Positions 15,222 through 25,363 are shown, counted from the stretch's first letter. The stretch is 64,000 bases of DNA from Halobacillus hunanensis (GCF_900166655.1 NZ_FVZB01000006.1:1116001-1180000); one strand, 5' to 3'. A program made the numbers and translations. The notes: generated from the sequence alone by a model not told the origin.

Positions 15222-18200
15222 CCTAATTTCACTCCTTCATTTAAACTCCCGGGCAGCGGGGCTGGAAGATATGGACTTACATGCAGCGAAGCGAGGTAAG
15301 CTTCAAACGTCTCTTTTTGACTAAAGACGGTGACACCATATTTCAAAGCTTGAATTCTTCTTTCCATAGCTTCCGTAGTTTGTTGATCGTTCACATAAAT
15401 ACTTGCTTGATCAGTTTGTATCCATTCTGAAAAGGGAAGCTGACTTGGTGATTCCATATGGGAATAACCCTCTTCCACAAAGCTTACATGTTCTTCGTAA
15501 AAATGAGGCAGGTGCTCGAAAACTTTGGCCAGAGCTTCCTGTACTGTTCCTCCCAGGCACATGCCTTCGCCCGTTGATTTCATGTTGGCATTAAGCTTAT
15601 GATCAAGTTCTGGTAAAGCATGGGCCGAAAACAACGGATATTTTACCGCTACATGTTCAAATTCGGGAGGCTGCACCTGATTTAAGTGAGAAGAAACATC
15701 CCCTGCTAGTACGCGTGTCGCCAAATCAATCAGCGATCGGTTCGACACCTTACTCACGATCGGAACGGTTCGGCTCGCTCGTGGATTCACTTCAAGCACA
15801 TAGACCGCGTCCTCTGTCAGTAGAAATTGAATGTTCATAATCCCTTTATAATCTGTATGCTGAACTATTTTGCTCGCATATTCCTTAATCGTCGCCTTCA
15901 CATCTTCATCTAAAGTAGAAGGAAAAATTGCCATACTATCGCCAGAGTGAATCCCGGCGGGTTCTACATGCTCCATGATTTCCGGAATAAAGATATGCTC
16001 CCCGTCAGCGACGAGATCAACCTCTGCCTCCTGACCTGTTATAAATTCATCAAGCACAATAGGATAATGACGGGCATCTGTGCCGGCAAGTGCACCCTTC
16101 AGTTCATGTTCATTGTTAACTTTCACCATTCCCTGGCCGCCTATGACGTATGATGGGCGGCATAGAAGCGGATACGTATAGGAGCTCGCTGCGAACATGG
16201 CCTCATCAAAGGTATGGCAGACCGCTCCTGGAATGTGCGGAATATCCAGGCTTTTTAACATCGAGTAAAATTGTTCACGGTCTTCGAGCTGGGCGATCGT
16301 ATCAACCGAAACACCCGCCAGAGGTATGCCTGCCTCTTCTAGTTGAGCAGCCAGGTTAATAGCAGTCTGACCGCCAAACTGTGTGTAGACCTGGTCTATT
16401 TGTTCGTGTTCTACGATGGCCTCGATGATTTCTTTAGTGATCGGTTCAAAGTATAGACGATCGGCTGTTTCGTAATCGGTACTGACGGTTTCCGGGTTAT
16501 TGTTGATCATGATCGTCGACCACCCCAGTTCCTTCAATGTTTCGATAGCCTTGACAGCACTATAATCGAATTCGACACCTTGACCGATCCGAATCGGTCC
16601 TGCACCAACAATCAATGCTTTCTTGGCTGAAGGAAGGGGATCAATTTCGTTCACGCCAGAATAGGTTGCATAAACATAGTTTGTAGCCGCTTCAAATTCA
16701 GCTGCACATGTGTCGACCATCTTATAACTTGGATAAAGATGATAACCTAATCTCTTCTGGGTGATGGTTGATTCTGATGTTTGCACCAGTTTCGCAATGC
16801 TTGCATCTGTGAACCCGTAGACTTTGGCTAGCTGCAGCAACTCTTCAGACAATGTTTCCGTCGTACAGGCTTTCAATTTGTTCTCAATCTTAACAAGGTT
16901 TTGTAGAATGCTTAGGAAAAATAGGTCGATGGCTGTTTCTTTATGAATTTGTTCGATCGTCTCTCCCTGGCGCAATAAATCCAGAATTGCAAAGTAGCGT
17001 AAGTCTGTCGGCTGTGTCAGATGTGTCTTTAACTGCGTAGGATCCAGTTCGGGAATAGACTGGTCCAGTGAAGCTAAAGCCTTTTGAAAAGCACCTTCGA
17101 GCGTGCGGTCAATGGCCATCACTTCACCAGTTGCTTTCATTTTCGTTCCAAGCTTACGGTCAGCTTCTGAAAATTTGTCGAATGGCCATCTCGGAAATTT
17201 AACAACTACATAATCCAGGGCTGGTTCAAAACTCGCATATGTCGTGCCTGTAAGCGGGTTTTTTAATTCATCAAGTGTAAAGCCCAGAGCCAGTTTGGTC
17301 GCCATTTTCGCAATCGGATAGCCCGTCGCCTTCGATGCAAGGGCAGATGAACGGCTCACTCTTGGATTGACTTCAATCACATAATATTGATTGCTGTTTG
17401 GATCAAGTGCGAACTGGACGTTACAGCCCCCAACGACTTCCAGCTCGGAAATGATCGTAAAGGCAGCCGTGCGCAGCATTTGATATTCTTGATCTGTCAG
17501 TGTTTGTGATGGTGCAACAACAATGGAATCGCCTGTGTGAACGCCAACAGGATCAAAGTTCTCCATATTACATACAGAAATACATGTGCCGTTGTGATCA
17601 CGCATGACTTCATATTCAACTTCTTTAAACCCGGCAATACTTTTTTCTAAAATCACCTGACCAATAGGGCTGGCCTTTAAGCCGTTGTGGATCAGTTCCT
17701 CAAGTTCCGACTCATAATCAACAATTCCGCCGCCACGACCGCCAAGGGTGTAGGCTGGTCGACTAATGACGGGATAGCCAACTTTCCGGGCAAAATCTTT
17801 TGCACCTTGCACAGTTTCGATCACTTCACTCTCGGGGACTGGCTGACTAAGTTCACTCATTAGTTCACGAAATAATTCACGGTCTTCCCCTTTTTGGATC
17901 GATGTGACACTCGTTCCTAACAGTTCTATATTATATTTCGATAATATTCCTTGTTTGTCGAGTTCAACAGCCAAATTCAGAGCTGTTTGACCGCCAAGTC
18001 CGGCCAGCAGAGCATCTGGCTGCTCTTTCTTGATGATAGCTTCGATACTGTTCACCGTAAGTGGTTCGCAATACACGGTATCGGCCATTGTCGTATCTGT
18101 CATAATGGTCGCCGGGTTATTATTAACGAGGACGACATTAAAGCCTTCCTCCTTCAGGGCAAGACAGCCTTGCGTCCCGGAGTAATCGAATTCTGCCGCC

Positions 18201-18250
18201 TGACCGATCAAGATCGGTCCGGACCCGATAATGAGAATCTTCTTAGACAT
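15218..18250 (-). CDS. carB: Carbamoyl-phosphate synthase large subunit (arginine-type)
   Basis: The large subunit makes carbamoyl phosphate from bicarbonate, ATP and ammonia delivered by CarA. The ATG at 18250 (MSKKILIIGSGP) is chosen because upstream in-frame codons have no ribosome site and a GGGGGAG site precedes this ATG. The product has 1010 residues, slightly shorter than pyrimidine-type PyrAB. It shows the expected internal duplication: two ATP-grasp halves, each opening with an IxIGxGPIxIGQ block (residues about 5 and 550). It overlaps carA by eight bases and argF by four. Its place in the arginine operon marks it as the arginine-regulated isoenzyme. Confidence 0.95.
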   Translation of the reverse strand: MSKKILIIGSGPILIGQAAEFDYSGTQGCLALKEEGFNVVLVNNNPATIMTDTTMADTVYCEPLTVNSIEAIIKKEQPDALLAGLGGQTALNLAVELDKQGILSKYNIELLGTSVTSIQKGEDRELFRELMSELSQPVPESEVIETVQGAKDFARKVGYPVISRPAYTLGGRGGGIVDYESELEELIHNGLKASPIGQVILEKSIAGFKEVEYEVMRDHNGTCISVCNMENFDPVGVHTGDSIVVAPSQTLTDQEYQMLRTAAFTIISELEVVGGCNVQFALDPNSNQYYVIEVNPRVSRSSALASKATGYPIAKMATKLALGFTLDELKNPLTGTTYASFEPALDYVVVKFPRWPFDKFSEADRKLGTKMKATGEVMAIDRTLEGAFQKALASLDQSIPELDPTQLKTHLTQPTDLRYFAILDLLRQGETIEQIHKETAIDLFFLSILQNLVKIENKLKACTTETLSEELLQLAKVYGFTDASIAKLVQTSESTITQKRLGYHLYPSYKMVDTCAAEFEAATNYVYATYSGVNEIDPLPSAKKALIVGAGPIRIGQGVEFDYSAVKAIETLKELGWSTIMINNNPETVSTDYETADRLYFEPITKEIIEAIVEHEQIDQVYTQFGGQTAINLAAQLEEAGIPLAGVSVDTIAQLEDREQFYSMLKSLDIPHIPGAVCHTFDEAMFAASSYTYPLLCRPSYVIGGQGMVKVNNEHELKGALAGTDARHYPIVLDEFITGQEAEVDLVADGEHIFIPEIMEHVEPAGIHSGDSMAIFPSTLDEDVKATIKEYASKIVQHTDYKGIMNIQFLLTEDAVYVLEVNPRASRTVPIVSKVSNRSLIDLATRVLAGDVSSHLNQVQPPEFEHVAVKYPLFSAHALPELDHKLNANMKSTGEGMCLGGTVQEALAKVFEHLPHFYEEHVSFVEEGYSHMESPSQLPFSEWIQTDQASIYVNDQQTTEAMERRIQALKYGVTVFSQKETFEAYLASLHVSPYLPAPLPGSLNEGVKLG

Positions 18251-19310
18251 AGGCTTTCTCCCCCTTTGTTGCCGTGATCTGTTTGAAAAAATCTTCGAAT
18301 AACCAATAAGCATCCTCAGGTCCAGGGTTGGCCTCCGGATGAAATTGCGCGGATAATACAGGTAACTTGTCATGCTTCAGCCCTTCCAATGACTGATCAT
18401 TTACGTGAATTAGGTAAGGGTGCAATCCTGTATCCGCCAGACTTTCTTCATCGACAACGTAATTATGGTTTTGCGAAGTAAGGAAAACACTTCCCGTCTC
18501 GAGATCCTTCACTGGATGGTTCGCACCGCGATGCCCGAAAGAAAGCTTCTTCGTTTCCCCGCCAAATGCCAACGCAATCACCTGGTGGCCGAGACAAATC
18601 CCGAGTGATGGAAAGGATTTCAGTACGTGTTTTATTTTTGATAAATATGGTGCCACATCCTTTGGATCTCCAGGGCCATTGGAAAGGACTACTCCATCCG
18701 GCTTAAGTTCATCTATAGCATGGAGTTCAGTAAAAGGAACAACTGTCACGCGAACACCTTTTTCCAAAAGATGATGTAAAATGGAATGCTTAGATCCGAA
18801 GTCAATTAAAACAATATGGTCGGCTCCGTCCCCGTGTGTCGTCAGTTTCGTACCCTTAACCTGATAAATTTGATTCGTCATTTGAGTACTCGTCGGCTTC
18901 TTTGGTGTGCTTGCCAGTGCAGCCTGGCGTGTACCTCCTGTCCGGATCGCTTTCGTTACTTCACGGGTATCTACATTGGTTAAAAAAGGGACCCCTTTAT
19001 CGTGAAGGTAGTCCTTTAGTGATGTCGTGGCTTTATAGTGCGAAGCTGTCTCAGCACAGTGCAGCATCACAACACCTTTCACTTGTGGGTGCTCGCTTTC
19101 AAAATCATCTTCGTTGATTCCATAATTTCCGATGAGCGGATATGTGAAAACAACGATTTGACCCTGATAGGAAGGATCGGTGAGTACTTCCTGATAACCG
19201 GTCATGCCGGTGAAAAAGACAATTTCGCCTTCGATGGGATCCGCCCAATCTTCAGACGCTTCGCCTTGGAATTGTTGACCATCTTGTAAGGTAAGATATC
19301 CTTGTTGCAT
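18243..19310 (-). CDS. carA: Carbamoyl-phosphate synthase small (glutaminase) subunit
   Basis: Hydrolyses glutamine and channels ammonia to CarB. 355 residues from ATG 19310; GAGGTG lies just upstream, making this better than an in-frame GTG at 19319. The C-terminal class I glutamine amidotransferase domain has the nucleophile C239 in GICLGHQ and the His-Glu pair in FHPEANPGPED. The N-terminal half is the CarA-specific domain. It overlaps carB and lies 27 bases after argD. Confidence 0.95.
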   Translation of the reverse strand: MQQGYLTLQDGQQFQGEASEDWADPIEGEIVFFTGMTGYQEVLTDPSYQGQIVVFTYPLIGNYGINEDDFESEHPQVKGVVMLHCAETASHYKATTSLKDYLHDKGVPFLTNVDTREVTKAIRTGGTRQAALASTPKKPTSTQMTNQIYQVKGTKLTTHGDGADHIVLIDFGSKHSILHHLLEKGVRVTVVPFTELHAIDELKPDGVVLSNGPGDPKDVAPYLSKIKHVLKSFPSLGICLGHQVIALAFGGETKKLSFGHRGANHPVKDLETGSVFLTSQNHNYVVDEESLADTGLHPYLIHVNDQSLEGLKHDKLPVLSAQFHPEANPGPEDAYWLFEDFFKQITATKGEKAYV

Positions 19311-19337
19311 GCCTAACACCTCGCTGTATGAAATAAA

Positions 19338-20513
19338 TTATCGGTTTGAGCTTAGTTCCTCTTCGTCTGCTGCTTTAGTTTGTTTGAGGACAGACTCTAG
19401 CTGCTGGACTGCAGTCTGTAATTCTTCATAAGAAACATTCAGGGGCGGGAGCAGACGTAGAACATGGGTCCCCGCAGGAACGGCCAGCAATCCCTGCCCC
19501 CTTAATTCTCCAATAATCGTTGGAACAGAGCCCTTCACTTCTATCCCAATCATCAATCCCTGCCCGCGCACTTCACGAACGGTGGACAAAGGAAGCAGAC
19601 GAGTTTGTAATTCCTCTTGAAAATAAGCAGCCTTCTCTTTTACTTCCTGTAAAAAATGGTAGTTAAAAATGGTCTCAAGTGTTGCTTTTACAGCAGCCAT
19701 AGCTAACGGATTTCCTCCAAATGTCGTCCCGTGTGATCCTGGGGTAAAGGATTCAGCTAATGGTGCTTTGCCGATCATGGCTCCGACTGGAAAGCCGCTA
19801 CCCAATCCCTTGGCTGCTGTCACAATATCAGGGTCGAGTTCAGCATGCTGAAAGGCAAAGGGGGCACCAGTGCGTCCAATCCCTGTTTGTACTTCATCAA
19901 TAATGAGCAGGGCTCCGAGTTTCCGGCATTTTTCCTGAACAGCTTCAAGAAAGGATGCTTTTCCTTCTACGAGCCCACCTTCTCCTTGAATGACTTCAAT
20001 CATAATGGCTGCTATATCTTCACCCTGGAGATCTTTTAGAGCTTCCATTTCGTTATATGGGAGATATTCGAACGTAGGCAACATAGTTCCATAGCCTTCT
20101 TGAACCTTCTCCTGTCCAGTTGCGCTCATAGTTGCAAACGTCCGGCCATGGAAGGAATTCGTAAACGTTATAATTTTTTCCCTGCCTGTATGTTTTCTCG
20201 CCAGTTTGATTGCTGCTTCATTAGCTTCTGCTCCACTATTACAAAAGAAGACGCAGTCGAGATTAGTAACGTTTGTCAAAAACTCTGCAGCTTCTTGCTG
20301 CAGTGGTATTTGATACAAGTTCGATACATGCCATAACTTATCGAGCTGTTCCTCAACGGCTTGCTGTACTGCAGGTGGACGATGGCCTAAATTGCATACA
20401 GCTATACCTGAAACAAAATCCAAGTATTCGTTTCCTTGATCATCGACAACCGTTGTACCTTTTGCTGACTCAATCGTTAATGGAAATCGTTTATAGGTTG
20501 GAAATAAACTCAT
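19338..20513 (-). CDS. argD: Acetylornithine aminotransferase
   Basis: PLP enzyme converting N-acetylglutamate semialdehyde to N-acetylornithine. The 391 residues show the class III aminotransferase layout: FCNSGAEANEAAIKLARK for the phosphate-binding region, a Ser-Phe-His-Gly-Arg-Thr block, IIDEVQTGIGRTG, and the PLP lysine in AAKGLGSGFPVG. The first codon abuts the argB stop, consistent with coupled translation. An ornithine or GABA transaminase is the other possibility for the family, but operon position settles the call. Confidence 0.94.
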   Translation of the reverse strand: MSLFPTYKRFPLTIESAKGTTVVDDQGNEYLDFVSGIAVCNLGHRPPAVQQAVEEQLDKLWHVSNLYQIPLQQEAAEFLTNVTNLDCVFFCNSGAEANEAAIKLARKHTGREKIITFTNSFHGRTFATMSATGQEKVQEGYGTMLPTFEYLPYNEMEALKDLQGEDIAAIMIEVIQGEGGLVEGKASFLEAVQEKCRKLGALLIIDEVQTGIGRTGAPFAFQHAELDPDIVTAAKGLGSGFPVGAMIGKAPLAESFTPGSHGTTFGGNPLAMAAVKATLETIFNYHFLQEVKEKAAYFQEELQTRLLPLSTVREVRGQGLMIGIEVKGSVPTIIGELRGQGLLAVPAGTHVLRLLPPLNVSYEELQTAVQQLESVLKQTKAADEEELSSNR

Positions 20514-21331
20514 TAGACTTCTTCCTTTCGTCTCGCTCGGATCCTTGTTCCTTTCATCTGATTGTGTTCGATTAATGGATGTTCACCACTTACAATCATG
20601 ACTTCCTGCAGCTGACCTGATAAAGCCTCTACCGCTGCATTCACTTTTGGGACCATACCGCCATGAATCAATCCTGTTTGGATAAGGGACTCAATGTCCT
20701 CAGGTGTGGTCTCTTCAATAACAGTCCCCTCCCGTATAATGCCAGGAACATCTGTTACAAATAATAATTTCTCTGCACTCAAGGCCTTCGCCACTGCTGC
20801 GGCAGCCACATCAGCGTTGATATTGACCGTTTGCCCTTCAGACGTTTTGCCTAGCGGGGCAATGACAGGCATGTAACCAGCATTTAGGCAACGAAGGAGC
20901 AAGTCTGTTTCTACATGTTCTATCGTTCCTACATAACCCCATTTCTCCTGGTCGATGAGCTTCGCTGTCAGCATCATCGCGTCAGAGCCTTTCAAACCAA
21001 TTGCTCGTATGGATTGTTGAGCAAGATCAGCCGTTATTTGCGCGTTCACTTTTCCACTCAAAGCCATCTCCACAACTTCAAGTGTTTCTTTCGTTGTCTT
21101 TCGGAATCCCTCATAGAACTCGCTTTCTATATTCAAACGGTCCAGCATCAATGTAATCGCCGGTCCACCGCCATGGACAATGATGCAGTGGTAATGCTTA
21201 CGAAGCTCTCCAAAGCTCTGGTAAAAATCTTCCGATAACTGATCCAGCATGCTTCCTCCAAGCTTTACAACCACAACAGGCTTCTGCTCAAGGTCACGTT
21301 CGATAGCTAGCGTTGATTTTGACATAATCAT
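20513..21331 (-). CDS. argB: Acetylglutamate kinase
   Basis: Phosphorylates N-acetylglutamate. The amino acid kinase fold is evident from VVVVKLGGSM near the start, the IIVHGGGPAI block, and the VTDVPGI and GGMVPK motifs. The start is uncertain. ATG 21331 (or 21325) overlaps argJ by 38 bases and has a GGGGGTG about 11 bases upstream. A TTG just after the argJ stop would give a protein closer to the usual N-terminus. I keep the ATG. Confidence 0.92.
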   Translation of the reverse strand: MIMSKSTLAIERDLEQKPVVVVKLGGSMLDQLSEDFYQSFGELRKHYHCIIVHGGGPAITLMLDRLNIESEFYEGFRKTTKETLEVVEMALSGKVNAQITADLAQQSIRAIGLKGSDAMMLTAKLIDQEKWGYVGTIEHVETDLLLRCLNAGYMPVIAPLGKTSEGQTVNINADVAAAAVAKALSAEKLLFVTDVPGIIREGTVIEETTPEDIESLIQTGLIHGGMVPKVNAAVEALSGQLQEVMIVSGEHPLIEHNQMKGTRIRARRKEEV

Positions 21332-22517
21332 ACGTCAAATCGCACCCCCAAGCCGTTCCAGTTCCGCTCCCTTCATAAAGCTCAATGTCTATCGTCACTT
21401 CCTCTTTACTCAAGTCCTGTTTCGCTTGCTCCTCTGAAAAAGTACATGGCGTGCCATCTCTGAATACCAGTTGGCCTTCAATAGAAATACTGCAGCTATC
21501 CGCATTAACCTTAGCCTGGCTGTAGCCAATCGCACCGACGATTCGGCCCCAGTTAGCATCCGCTCCATAGATCGCTGTCTTGACAAGGTTTGAACCGACG
21601 ACGTTCTTAGCAATGATTCTCGCCTCTTCATTCGATACAGCCCCCGTAACGTTGACTTCGATTAACTTAGTAGCCCCTTCCCCATCTTTAGCAATTTGTT
21701 TGGCTAAGTCCTCACATACTTGCTGAAGAGCTTGCTGGAAGGCTGGCCATTCGGAATGCTGCGGCGTAAGCGTTTGATGATTTATACGGCCATTGGCAAG
21801 CGCAAGTACCATGTCATTGGTGGATGTTTCACCATCAACGGTGATTTGATTAAAAGATTTTTCAATCGAAACACTTAATGCTGACTGGAGATGCTGCGAT
21901 GAAATGGAGGCATCTGTCGTAATAAAACCTAGCATCGTGGCCATGTTTGGATGAATCATCCCTGAACCTTTGGCCGCGCCCGCAATCGTTACCGTTTCCC
22001 CATCAATATCCACCTGGTAACACGACTTCTTTTCACAAGTATCAGTGGTTAAGATCGCTTGCTGAAAATCACTGGCTCCATTCTTTGTTGCTTGCACATG
22101 TTGAGTGCCGTACTCGATTTTATCCATTTGAAGCTGTTCACCGATGACCCCTGTTGAGGCAACGGCAATGTAGCTTTTTGAGATAGATAGTTGTTGTGAT
22201 AAGAGCTCCCTCATTTTATAGGCGTTTGCTAGCCCTTGTTCACCTGTACAGGCATTAGCAATTGCACTGTTGACGACAATCGCCTGAATTTGGCCGGCCT
22301 CTTCAATACTTTCCTTTGTGATCTGAAGCGGAGGAGCTTGAAAATGACTTTGCGTATAAACAGCTGCGACGGAGGCAGGCTGGTCACTCATCAGCAATCC
22401 GAAATCTTTTTTGGCACGCCTGAGACCACTGTGTATTCCTCCTGCACTAAACCCGACAGGTGTAGAAATCGTCCCTTCTTCAACTCTCTCAATCTTGTAT
22501 GCCTCCGTACTCTGCAT
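21294..22517 (-). CDS. argJ: Bifunctional ornithine acetyltransferase / N-acetylglutamate synthase
   Basis: Recycles the acetyl group from acetylornithine to glutamate and may also acetylate glutamate from acetyl-CoA. The 407-residue precursor contains the self-cleavage site with the nucleophilic threonine (T194) in HPNMATMLGF, preceded by AAKGSGMI. It starts at ATG 22517, six bases after GGAGGAG. It lies between argC and argB, as in Bacillus subtilis. Presence of argJ and absence of argA or argE here indicates the cyclic acetyl pathway. Whether it is bifunctional cannot be read from sequence. Confidence 0.94.
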   Translation of the reverse strand: MQSTEAYKIERVEEGTISTPVGFSAGGIHSGLRRAKKDFGLLMSDQPASVAAVYTQSHFQAPPLQITKESIEEAGQIQAIVVNSAIANACTGEQGLANAYKMRELLSQQLSISKSYIAVASTGVIGEQLQMDKIEYGTQHVQATKNGASDFQQAILTTDTCEKKSCYQVDIDGETVTIAGAAKGSGMIHPNMATMLGFITTDASISSQHLQSALSVSIEKSFNQITVDGETSTNDMVLALANGRINHQTLTPQHSEWPAFQQALQQVCEDLAKQIAKDGEGATKLIEVNVTGAVSNEEARIIAKNVVGSNLVKTAIYGADANWGRIVGAIGYSQAKVNADSCSISIEGQLVFRDGTPCTFSEEQAKQDLSKEEVTIDIELYEGSGTGTAWGCDLTYDYVKINASYRT

Positions 22518-22539
22518 CAAATTCTCCTCCCTTTCATTC

Positions 22540-23574
22540 TTATGGATAAACAGGAATATGAAGTAGCCCCGTCGTTTCTTCGATCCCTGCTGCTAGATTC
22601 ATATTTTGGACAGCCTGACTCGCCGCCCCTTTCATTAAATTGTCAATGACAGATACAATCGTCACCCGTTGAGTCCGCTTATCGACCGTTACGCCAATAT
22701 CGCAGTAGTTCGATGCATAAACATCCTTTGTACTCGGCAAGTGACCCGGCTTATGCACTCTTATAAACGGCTGCTCTCCGTAATAGGCTCTCAAACACTC
22801 GTGCAACTGCTCAGTTGAATGAAACCTTGTCAATTCACCATATATCGTCGTCATAATCCCCCTGGTCATCGGGATTAAGTGGGTAGAAAACGACACGGGC
22901 TCCATTGATTCCTCCCAGCTAGTAAGCTGCTGCTCTATTTCCGGAATATGTTGATGTTGATTAACCTTGTAAATCTGGACGTTCTCCTGAGTATGAGCAA
23001 AATGGGCCAAGGGATTCGGATTTTTCCCTGCCCCTGAAACACCGGTTTTGGCATCAATGACAATTCGGCTCGTGTCCAGCATCTTCTCTTTTATAAATGG
23101 TCCTAAACCGAGCAGTGCCGCTGTCGGAAAACAACCTGGATTGGCAATCAGTTCCGCAGACTGAATGGATTCCTTATTCCATTCAGGTAAACCATAGACA
23201 GCTCGCTGAAGGACCGGTTGAGGTGCTGCCTCCTTCTTATACCAATTTGTATAAACATCCCGATCCGAAATACGAAGATCTCCAGATAAGTCGATCACCC
23301 TGGCTTTTCCGCCGAGGAGATCCGGAGTGAGCTTACTGGATACTCCTGCAGGTGTGGCTAAAAAGATAACGTCAAGGTCAGCCTTCATTGCAGCTGGTTC
23401 CAATGGCTGCAGTTGATCAAGTGCTGTATTCAAATGACTGTATGATTCACTTATCCCTTCCCCCGACTGAGTGGAAGAATATAATGTGATCGATTCAATA
23501 TGCGAATGAGAGGATAATAGTCGGTATAATTCAACACCGCCATATCCAGTAGCTCCAACGATTCCTGCCTTCAA
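22540..23574 (-). CDS. argC: N-acetyl-gamma-glutamyl-phosphate reductase
   Basis: NADPH-dependent reduction of acetylglutamyl phosphate; the first gene of the arginine operon. 344 residues begin with the Rossmann motif GIVGATGYGG. The active cysteine is C148 in ANPGCFPTA. AAGGAG lies eight bases before the ATG. Two ArgR-like boxes lie immediately upstream, so the whole argCJBD-carAB-argF operon should be repressed by arginine. Confidence 0.95.
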   Translation of the reverse strand: MKAGIVGATGYGGVELYRLLSSHSHIESITLYSSTQSGEGISESYSHLNTALDQLQPLEPAAMKADLDVIFLATPAGVSSKLTPDLLGGKARVIDLSGDLRISDRDVYTNWYKKEAAPQPVLQRAVYGLPEWNKESIQSAELIANPGCFPTAALLGLGPFIKEKMLDTSRIVIDAKTGVSGAGKNPNPLAHFAHTQENVQIYKVNQHQHIPEIEQQLTSWEESMEPVSFSTHLIPMTRGIMTTIYGELTRFHSTEQLHECLRAYYGEQPFIRVHKPGHLPSTKDVYASNYCDIGVTVDKRTQRVTIVSVIDNLMKGAASQAVQNMNLAAGIEETTGLLHIPVYP

Positions 23575-23600
23575 TCTTTTTACTCCTTTCGTATATAAAT

Positions 23601-23641
23601 GTATAATTATTAATTATTCCGTATAATTATGCTATTATTCC
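23601..23641 (-). promoter_or_regulatory. Pair of ArgR/AhrC-type ARG boxes before argC
   Basis: Two near-identical AT-rich words, GTATAATTATTAATTATTCC (23601-23620) and GTATAATTATGCTATTATTC (23621-23640), sit head to tail about 27 bases upstream of argC. Arginine repressors bind tandem boxes of about 18-20 bp spaced close to two DNA turns apart, and this matches. No ArgR gene is in the window. Confidence 0.6.
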
Positions 23642-23824
23642 TTTTTATCTGGTAATTGTCAATAGGTTGGGAAGAAGTTTCTGAATTTTTCTTACCGGAC
23701 TTGGGGATCTTAATCGGGGAAATGCCCTCAACGAACAGATTTGTGCAATAAATCTTAATTTCATGCAATGATGCTTTCGGTTCGAGCAATTGTCTCTGAA
23801 CCTCCAGACAATTCCTTTTCAACA

Positions 23825-23857
23825 TGAAAAAAAGGCCAGCATTATGCTGACCTTTTT
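23825..23857 (-). terminator. Terminator after the N-monooxygenase gene
   Basis: AAAGGCCAGCAT (23831-23842) and ATGCTGACCTTT (23844-23855) form a stem; on the minus strand seven T residues follow. Confidence 0.85.
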
Positions 23858-23864
23858 GCGAAAG

Positions 23865-25175
23865 TTATAGTCCAAAGTTCTGGAAGATATTATTTTCAGG
23901 TAACTTGTAAACCTCCCGTCCCATTAAATGGTTAATAATCACTTTATTTCGATGAACAGAGAGCCCTAGATTCGTTGAGCCGACACCATGTGTATGGGAA
24001 ATGCCGCTGTGGACATAAATTTCATTGCTGGACTCCTCAGCTTTCTGCAGCCGATAATCGTGCTCAACTTTATAGCGTCCCTCTTCATCCCACTCGAGGA
24101 AATCACCAAGGTGATGGACGAAATCCGGCACGTTCGGTTTATACCCGGTTGCAGTAATTACTACCTCACTTTCATGAGTGAATTCTTCCTTCTTTTGCGT
24201 ATGATAACAGGTGATTTCGTATCCTTTGCTTGATGATTTCGGTGTAATATCCTTCACTTCACTAAGTACTTGAAGGCCGACATTAAGTTCATCCCCGCCT
24301 ATAGAATATTCATATAAAAGATTATAAATATCATTAATGGTGTGATTGCTGATTCCTTTATAATACAAGCCCTGGTTAGCAAAAATCTCGTCTTTTTGCT
24401 TCTGTGGTAATTGGTAAAAATAGTTCACATAGTCGGGTGAAAAATGCTCAAGACTCAGCTTGGACTCTTCCATAGAAGCGAACCCTGGTGAGCGGGTGAT
24501 CCAGTCGATACGGTAGCCGTAATCTTTCTGTTCTTTTAAGAGTTCGCGAAACGTTTCAGCGGCGCTCTGTCCTGAGCCGACGACAGTGATCGACTTAGCG
24601 TTTCCGCAACGCTCTTGATTAGGGAGGAAATCTGCGGTGTGGAACACGTCTGCGGCAGGTAGATTCCTCAACGATTTCGGCATAACAGGAACAGTCCCCG
24701 TACCCATAACGAGGTGCCGTGTCTTAAATTCGCTCGTCTGGTTGGTGACAAGATTAAGGACTTCGACTTGAAAGTATTCCTCGTTATCCTGGATATGACG
24801 CACGCCGGTTACACGTTGACCAAATTGACAGCTTGGAAGTCTTTTTGAGACCCATTGGCAGTATTCGTTATATTCACGGCGCGGTATGTCGAGTCGTTGT
24901 AAAAAATAAAATTGATACATGCGGTCGTTTTGGCTAATGTAGTTGAGAAAGCTATGTTTGTTGGTTGGATCGGCCATCGTGACTAGGTCTGCGAGGAAAG
25001 GCACCTGCATTTTCGTACCTTCAATGAGCATGCCCGGATGCCAGTCAAAGTGATCGTTCTGTTCGAAGAAAACACTAGTAATATCTTCTATTTCGTCGAG
25101 AAGTGCAGCCAGGCTTAGGTTAAAGGGGCCCACTCCTACCCCGATGAGATCATACATTTTGTCTTGTTGTTCCAT
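23865..25175 (-). CDS. Siderophore-type lysine/ornithine N-monooxygenase (IucD/SidA/PvdA family)
   Basis: Flavin enzyme that N-hydroxylates the side-chain amine of lysine, ornithine or a diamine, the first step of hydroxamate siderophore synthesis. The 436-residue protein has the FAD site GVGVGPFNLSLAALL, the family block DWHPGMLIEG, the NADPH site VVGSGQSAAETFREL, and a C-terminal ATGYKPN. It starts at ATG 25175, eight bases after AAGGAG. It is a lone gene with its own terminator. No siderophore synthetase or uptake genes are nearby and no clear Fur box was found. It lies next to the arginine operon, which makes ornithine, but substrate choice cannot be decided by eye. Confidence 0.85.
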   Translation of the reverse strand: MEQQDKMYDLIGVGVGPFNLSLAALLDEIEDITSVFFEQNDHFDWHPGMLIEGTKMQVPFLADLVTMADPTNKHSFLNYISQNDRMYQFYFLQRLDIPRREYNEYCQWVSKRLPSCQFGQRVTGVRHIQDNEEYFQVEVLNLVTNQTSEFKTRHLVMGTGTVPVMPKSLRNLPAADVFHTADFLPNQERCGNAKSITVVGSGQSAAETFRELLKEQKDYGYRIDWITRSPGFASMEESKLSLEHFSPDYVNYFYQLPQKQKDEIFANQGLYYKGISNHTINDIYNLLYEYSIGGDELNVGLQVLSEVKDITPKSSSKGYEITCYHTQKKEEFTHESEVVITATGYKPNVPDFVHHLGDFLEWDEEGRYKVEHDYRLQKAEESSNEIYVHSGISHTHGVGSTNLGLSVHRNKVIINHLMGREVYKLPENNIFQNFGL

Positions 25176-25363
25176 TTTCACTACTCCTTTTTCTGAAAAA
25201 ATTCCATTTCAGAACACTACTACCATGGTACCATAATGGCAGGAAAACGGTAACATGGGGGAAGGGGGCTTACCGGGTAATATCCTTCGTCAGTATAGAG
25301 ACTATCCTTACTAGGTTTACAATTTCATACATCTTTATGCACAAGTCATTGTTTAAGGAAACA

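Noticed and set aside
23610-23825. 71-codon minus-strand frame upstream of argC
   Set aside because: It overlaps the ARG boxes and promoter region, has no ribosome site and has a random-looking composition.
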